Assembly: GCA_903872255.1 (NCBI GenBank) | Contig: CAIQJW010000165.1 | Span: forward strand, 1 to 9,725 | DNA: 9,725 bases | DNA from: an uncultured delta proteobacterium | Lineage (GTDB): Bacteria > Desulfobacterota > Syntrophorhabdia > Syntrophorhabdales > Syntrophorhabdaceae | Reading direction: 5' to 3' | Part shown: in pieces, positions 6,198 through 9,725 of the stretch | How positions within the stretch are numbered: the stretch's first letter is position 1 | How the letters are laid out: every line of letters begins with the position of its first letter | Notes under the pieces: generated by a model | Databases searched by the model: none | What the model saw: only the letters and a program-made list of their open reading frames with translations | Told to the model about the DNA's origin: nothing | Made by a program: the position numbers and the translations under genes

Positions 6198-6698
6198 ATG
6201 CAAAAAGGAATAAGAACAATTTGTTTTGTCGGTCTTTGCATGGCGTTATTCTGTCTTTTTTCCGCCGCACCGCTCTACGCAAAGAATGAAAAACCGGCGA
6301 AAGGCGGCCAGGCTGCAAAAACCGTTCAAGGCATCAAAGATTACGGGGCGTATGTGAAACTTGCCAAAGGCTATGTACGCATACTGCCGAATATAGTCTT
6401 CGATGAAAGCGACATATTCTTTGTCGAATCGAACAATCCCCCTCACTATTTCCTCAAGGATGTAGAATATTTTGTGATTTACGGGCCGCATGACATGGCC
6501 GTCCTTACCGTAAACCCTATGGGATTCCTTCAGGTGTCGTCGATCGGCAAACCGCGCTTCGCATTCGGGAAGCCCGTCGATGTTGATGTGAAACAGCAGG
6601 GTAAGGATATGTACATCATAAAACCCAAGGGACTTCTGGGCCGCGGTTATTACAGTATCTGGATCAACGATACGGCATGGGATTTTTTGCTGGACTGA
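6198..6698 (+). CDS. Secreted protein of unknown function
   Basis: I do not recognise this 166-residue protein. It begins with a clear signal peptide: Lys/Arg near the N-terminus, a hydrophobic core at about residues 8-24, and APLYA before KNEK, with cleavage likely after Ala28. The Cys residues in the signal are not in a lipobox. A Lys/Gly/Ala-rich linker (29-45) leads to a mature domain of about 120 residues. That domain is rich in aromatic and beta-forming residues, has no Cys, and looks like a compact beta-sandwich or barrel in the periplasm. ATG 6198 follows GGAGGG. The gene is 19 bases after yjbQ and appears to be the third and last gene of the iscU transcript, with no functional link evident. 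Confidence 0.85.
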   Translation: MQKGIRTICFVGLCMALFCLFSAAPLYAKNEKPAKGGQAAKTVQGIKDYGAYVKLAKGYVRILPNIVFDESDIFFVESNNPPHYFLKDVEYFVIYGPHDMAVLTVNPMGFLQVSSIGKPRFAFGKPVDVDVKQQGKDMYIIKPKGLLGRGYYSIWINDTAWDFLLD

Positions 6699-6780
6699 GT
6701 CGACTTTACAGGACATCAGCCGGCTCCGTCTCTCCCAACCGCGTTACAAGATCCTTCTTGACCATTCAGGCTGACTTTGG

Positions 6781-6846
6781 CGACAATTTTGTCGGTTTAT
6801 ACAAATGCTGACGACGATTTTGTCGAGCTAAGGGGTTTTTTGTCCG
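6781..6846 (+). promoter_or_regulatory. Phased near-palindromic repeats, candidate operator or activator sites
   Basis: CGACAATTTTGTCG (6781-6794) and CGACGATTTTGTCG (6812-6825) are 13/14 identical. Each is close to a dyad of CGACRA/TTGTCG around a TT centre. A partial third copy, TTTTGTCCG, is at 6838-6846. TTTTGTC starts at 6787, 6818 and 6838, spacings of 31 and 20 bp, close to three and two helical turns. This would place the copies on one face of the helix. They lie about 50-120 bp upstream of the candidate -24 element, a suitable distance for an activator. The regulator is not in the window. Confidence 0.5.
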
Positions 6847-6897
6847 GTTTGGGTGCCGTTCTTATTGATTTTTAGGTTTGCTGTATTTGCATTTATC

Positions 6898-6914
6898 AGG
6901 TATGTTTATTGCAA
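6898..6914 (+). promoter_or_regulatory. Possible sigma-54 promoter for the efflux operon
   Basis: AGGTATGTTTATTGCAA has the invariant GG (6899-6900) and GC (6911-6912) separated by 10 bases, with a full TTGCA -12 element. The -24 element AGGTAT matches TGGCAC at only three of six positions, so this is a weak call. The predicted transcription start would be near 6924, giving an mdtA-like leader of about 95 bases. Confidence 0.25.
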
Positions 6915-7019
6915 CACTTCATAAGGCACAATAATGCCAAAATAAGAAAAATGACAAGATAACAAGCTTTGCAGGAATGCAGGATGTGACCCGGAGAGTG
7001 TGAGGAGGGCATAACTACG

Positions 7020-8240
7020 ATGGGAAAAGAGGGCGGCGAGTTGGGTGGCGCTGAGGGTCGGGCTCTTTTCGGCACCTTACGTAAACATTGGTGGCTTGTG
7101 CCGGCGGCGGGCTGCCTTATCGTTGCCGCAGCATACATGTTTCTTATAAAACCGGCTATTGAAAGGTCGAGTGCCGGCAAAAAAAGAAATAGCGCCCAGG
7201 CGCGAGCTATGCCGGTCGTGGCTATACCTGCGAAGATGGGAGATCTCAGCGTATATGTCAATGGCCTGGGCACCGTTACACCTGTCTACACGGTAACGGT
7301 CAAGACCCGCGTGGACGGGCAGCTCATGGACGTTTATTATCGCGAGGGCCAGACTGTCAAGAAAGGGGACCTGCTGGCGCTCATCGACACCAGGCCCTTC
7401 AAGGTCCAGCTGGATCAGGCAGAGGGACAGTTGGCGCGTGACCAGGCGGTCCTGACCAATGCCCGTATCGACCTTGACCGTTACCGGGCGCTCTGGGAAA
7501 AGGATTCCATATCAAAGCAGCAGCTCGATACCCAGGAGGCGCTGGTCAAGCAGTATGAGGGCGCTGTAAAGGTCGACAAGGGACTCATCGACGGTGCCAA
7601 ACTTCAGTTGACCTATTGTCGGATCACCTCGCCTATCGCGGGCCGCGTCGGCCTTCGTCTTGTGGACCCGGGAAACATGGTCCGCGCCAGCGACACGAAC
7701 GGTCTTATGGTGATCACACAACTTCAACCGATGACCGTTGTGTTCCCCATCACCGAGGACAGTCTTCAACAGGTGCTGCGCAGGTTCAAGACAGGTGCCG
7801 AGTTGCCGGTAGAGGCGTATGACCGGGAACAAAAGGAAAAACTTGCCATGGGATCGCTCCTGACCATTGACAACCAGATCGATACAAGCACGGGGACCGT
7901 TAAGCTCAAAGCGATCTTCCCGAATAAGCAGAACGAGTTGTTCCCGAATCAATTCGTAAATGCGCGGCTCCTTGTCGATGTCAAAGCGAAGGCGACGATC
8001 GTGCCTGCATCCGCCATACAGCGCGGTCCCCAGGGTACCTTCGTTTATGTGGTGAAAGAAGACGGGACGGTTACGGTGCGCAAGATCAGCGTGGACGAGA
8101 TCCAGGGCGCGGAAGCCTCTATAGCAGCAGGGGTCTCACCGGGCGAGAAGGTCGTAACGGATGGTGCAGAGAGGCTCGCAGAGGGGGCAAAAGTGGAACC
8201 GAAACCAGGGAGCACTGGAACCCCCAGAAAGGGCCGTTGA
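7020..8240 (+). CDS. mdtA: RND efflux periplasmic adaptor (membrane fusion protein), MdtA-like
   Basis: The 406-residue adaptor links an inner-membrane RND pump to an outer-membrane channel. A cytoplasmic N-terminus of about 23 residues precedes a single membrane anchor (about 24-43). There is no lipobox, so it is probably held by this uncleaved helix. The mature part starts with a beta-barrel/lipoyl region: GLGTVTP at 82-88, VDGQL at 98-102, and EGQTVKKGDLLALID at 109-123. An alpha-helical hairpin follows (about 128-198), then RITSPIAGRVGL closes the lipoyl domain (201-212). LTIDNQIDTSTGTVKLKA and LFPNQFVNARLLVD are strikingly close to E. coli MdtA. ATG 7020 follows GAGGAGGG. The gene overlaps the permease gene by one base (TGATG). 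The outer-membrane partner and a second permease would lie beyond the right edge. Confidence 0.95.
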   Translation: MGKEGGELGGAEGRALFGTLRKHWWLVPAAGCLIVAAAYMFLIKPAIERSSAGKKRNSAQARAMPVVAIPAKMGDLSVYVNGLGTVTPVYTVTVKTRVDGQLMDVYYREGQTVKKGDLLALIDTRPFKVQLDQAEGQLARDQAVLTNARIDLDRYRALWEKDSISKQQLDTQEALVKQYEGAVKVDKGLIDGAKLQLTYCRITSPIAGRVGLRLVDPGNMVRASDTNGLMVITQLQPMTVVFPITEDSLQQVLRRFKTGAELPVEAYDREQKEKLAMGSLLTIDNQIDTSTGTVKLKAIFPNKQNELFPNQFVNARLLVDVKAKATIVPASAIQRGPQGTFVYVVKEDGTVTVRKISVDEIQGAEASIAAGVSPGEKVVTDGAERLAEGAKVEPKPGSTGTPRKGR

Positions 8241-9725
8241 TGAACCTTTCCCGTCTTTTCATAACCCGGCCGGTAGCGACAACGCTGCTGATGGTCGCCA
8301 TTTTCTTAAGCGGCGCCCTGGCGTACAAGCAGCTGCCGGTATCTGCCCTGCCCCAGGTGGATTATCCGACCATTCAGGTACGGACTTTCTATCCTGGCGG
8401 AAGTCCGGACGTCATCGCTTCATCCATAACAGCCCCTTTGGAACGTCAGTTCGGACAAATGCCCGGGTTGACCCAGATGACCTCGACGAGTTCAAGCGGC
8501 AGTTCGATCATAACGCTCCAGTTTACCCTGGACTTGAGTCTTGATGTGGCCGAGCAGCAGGTCCAGGCGGCCATAAATGCCTCCTTTACCTACCTGCCGA
8601 GAGACCTTCCCGTCCCCCCGGTATACAGCAAGGTAAACCCCGCCGACGCCCCGATCCTGACGCTCGGTTTGACCTCGGAGACCATGCCACTGACACAGGT
8701 GGAGGACCTTGCGGACACCCGCTTTGCGCAAAAGATCTCGCAACTCCCCGGAGTGGGCCTGGTAAGTATCAGCGGCGGGCAGCGGCCGGCCGTGAGGGTC
8801 CATGCCAATCCCACCGCCCTGGCGGCATATGGCCTGACCCTGGAGGACGTAAGGGCTGCCATTATGGCGGCGAACGTCAACCAGGCAAAAGGGAGCTTCG
8901 ACGGCCCCCGCCTGTCCTATATCATTGGCGCCAACGATCAACTTTTCTCCAGTAAGGAATACCGGTCGCTGATCGTCGCCTACCGCAATGGTGCGCCCGT
9001 CAGGCTTTCCGACGTGGCCGATGTCGTTGACGATGCCGAAAATACAAAACTGGCGGCCTGGATGAACGGGTCTCCCGCGGTAATTGTCAACATTCAGCGG
9101 CAACCGGGAGCGAACGTCATAGAGGTTGTCAACCAGATCAAGAAGGTGCTCCCGCAACTTGAGGGCACCCTGCCCCCGGCCGTAAAGGTTTCCGTGCTGA
9201 CCGATCGCACCGCTACGATCAGGGCTTCGGTCCGCGATGTGCAATTTGAGATGATGCTTGCCGTGGTGCTTGTCGTCATGGTCATGTTCCTCTTTCTTCG
9301 CAACATCCCCGCGACGATCATACCCAGTGTGGCCGTACCGCTGTCCCTGGTAGGAAGCTTCGGCGCCATGTACCTCTTGGGATTCAGCCTGAATAACCTC
9401 TCTTTGATGGCGCTTACTATTTCCACCGGTTTCGTCGTCGACGACGCCATCGTCATGATCGAGAATGTGGCCAGGTACATCGAGGCGGGAGACCCTCCGC
9501 TTGAGGCGGCCCTGAAGGGCTCCAAGCAGATAGGCTTCACCATCCTGTCCCTCACCTTGTCCCTCGTCGCCGTGCTCATTCCGCTTTTGTTTATGGGAGA
9601 TGTGGTAGGACGCCTGTTCAGGGAGTTTGCCATAACCCTCGGCATTACCATAGTCATTTCCGCCGTCGTATCGCTGACACTCACACCGATGATGTGCGCG
9701 AAGCTGCTCAAACACGAGACCAAGG
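8240..9725 (+). CDS. mdtB: RND efflux transporter permease, MdtB-like, truncated by the window edge
   Basis: This is the inner-membrane, proton-driven pump of the hydrophobe/amphiphile RND family. Only the first 495 codons are present, about half of a typical protein of roughly 1,040 residues; the frame is open to the edge. The start is the ATG overlapping the adaptor stop. TM1 lies in RPVATTLLMVAIFL. The periplasmic porter part follows, with ALPQVDYPTIQV, SGGQRPAVRV and LDRTAT-like VLTDRTATIRAS. Membrane segments begin near residue 335. TM4 carries GFVVDDAIVMIEN with the paired proton-relay Asp401 and Asp402. TM5-6 contain LLFMGDVVGRLFREFAITL and LTLTPMMCAKLL. Segments such as VYSKVNPADAP and FPREF-type blocks resemble E. 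coli MdtB more than MdtC, so an MdtABC-like heteromeric pump is likely. The exact substrates cannot be deduced. Confidence 0.95.
   Translation, partial: MNLSRLFITRPVATTLLMVAIFLSGALAYKQLPVSALPQVDYPTIQVRTFYPGGSPDVIASSITAPLERQFGQMPGLTQMTSTSSSGSSIITLQFTLDLSLDVAEQQVQAAINASFTYLPRDLPVPPVYSKVNPADAPILTLGLTSETMPLTQVEDLADTRFAQKISQLPGVGLVSISGGQRPAVRVHANPTALAAYGLTLEDVRAAIMAANVNQAKGSFDGPRLSYIIGANDQLFSSKEYRSLIVAYRNGAPVRLSDVADVVDDAENTKLAAWMNGSPAVIVNIQRQPGANVIEVVNQIKKVLPQLEGTLPPAVKVSVLTDRTATIRASVRDVQFEMMLAVVLVVMVMFLFLRNIPATIIPSVAVPLSLVGSFGAMYLLGFSLNNLSLMALTISTGFVVDDAIVMIENVARYIEAGDPPLEAALKGSKQIGFTILSLTLSLVAVLIPLLFMGDVVGRLFREFAITLGITIVISAVVSLTLTPMMCAKLLKHETK

Larger units (their letters stand above)
6699..7019. 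other. 321-bp non-coding region before the efflux operon
   Basis: No open frame here looks like a gene. Base composition becomes visibly AT-rich from about 6780 to 6975, unlike the flanking coding DNA. The stretch contains the phased near-palindromes at 6781-6825, a third partial copy at 6838-6846, a possible sigma-54 promoter at 6898-6914 and the mdtA-like ribosome-binding site near 7001-7010. I see no convincing intrinsic terminator for the iscU transcript. The T-run at 6835-6841 is not directly preceded by a stable stem. Confidence 0.6.

Noticed and set aside
6812..6841. Intrinsic terminator for the iscU operon
   Set aside because: The hairpin at 6812-6825 is weak and is separated from the T-run at 6835-6841 by about nine unpaired bases, which is not terminator geometry.
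6881..6906. Sigma-70 promoter from TTGCAT (6887-6892) and TATGTT (6901-6906)
   Set aside because: The spacing is only 8 bases, far too short. The sigma-54 alternative nearby fits better, though still weakly.
8492..9715. Long 407-codon open frame on the minus strand
   Set aside because: It lies entirely antisense to the RND permease, whose plus-strand frame reads without stops from 8240 to the edge with clear family motifs. The antisense product is low-complexity, rich in His, Gly and Asp, and has no recognisable domain.

Overview
The window carries eleven protein genes in two divergent blocks, and none is on a recognisable mobile element. No rRNA, tRNA, CRISPR array or transposase was seen. 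Gene content suggests an anaerobic Gram-negative bacterium, probably of the former Deltaproteobacteria (Desulfobacterota, for example a Syntrophorhabdus- or Syntrophus-like lineage). The reasons are a DsbC-type periplasmic protein and an MdtABC-like RND pump (an outer membrane is implied), a stand-alone IscU, a class V aminotransferase in place of SerC, and short CGTA-rich tandem repeats in the spacers. The taxonomic call is inference.

Left block, minus strand (read from 5265 down to 29): a class V PLP aminotransferase, then a HAD phosphatase whose GTG start abuts the aminotransferase stop. A 197-bp spacer with an unusual set of inverted repeats follows. Then come a DsbC/DsbG-like secreted thiol-disulfide protein, a gamma-carbonic-anhydrase-like hexapeptide protein fused to a C-terminal cupin, a small coiled-coil-rich protein of unknown function, and hisF. 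The block ends in a strong, apparently bidirectional intrinsic terminator. The last four genes are tightly packed and probably form one transcript. hisF is the only histidine gene visible. Short CGTA-type repeats lie on both sides of it.

Right block, plus strand: after a divergent promoter region (5266-5403) comes a likely operon of iscU, yjbQ and a secreted protein of unknown function. A 321-bp non-coding stretch follows (6699-7019). It holds phased near-palindromic repeats and a possible sigma-54 promoter. The window ends with an RND efflux adaptor (mdtA-like) overlapping by one base with the RND permease (mdtB-like), which runs off the right edge at 9725.

Most of this is ordinary housekeeping and efflux content. 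The parts that deserve a second look are the hexapeptide-cupin fusion, the competing stems in the 3260-3456 spacer, the phased repeats upstream of the efflux operon, and the repeats around hisF and its terminator. I found no clear new multi-gene system.
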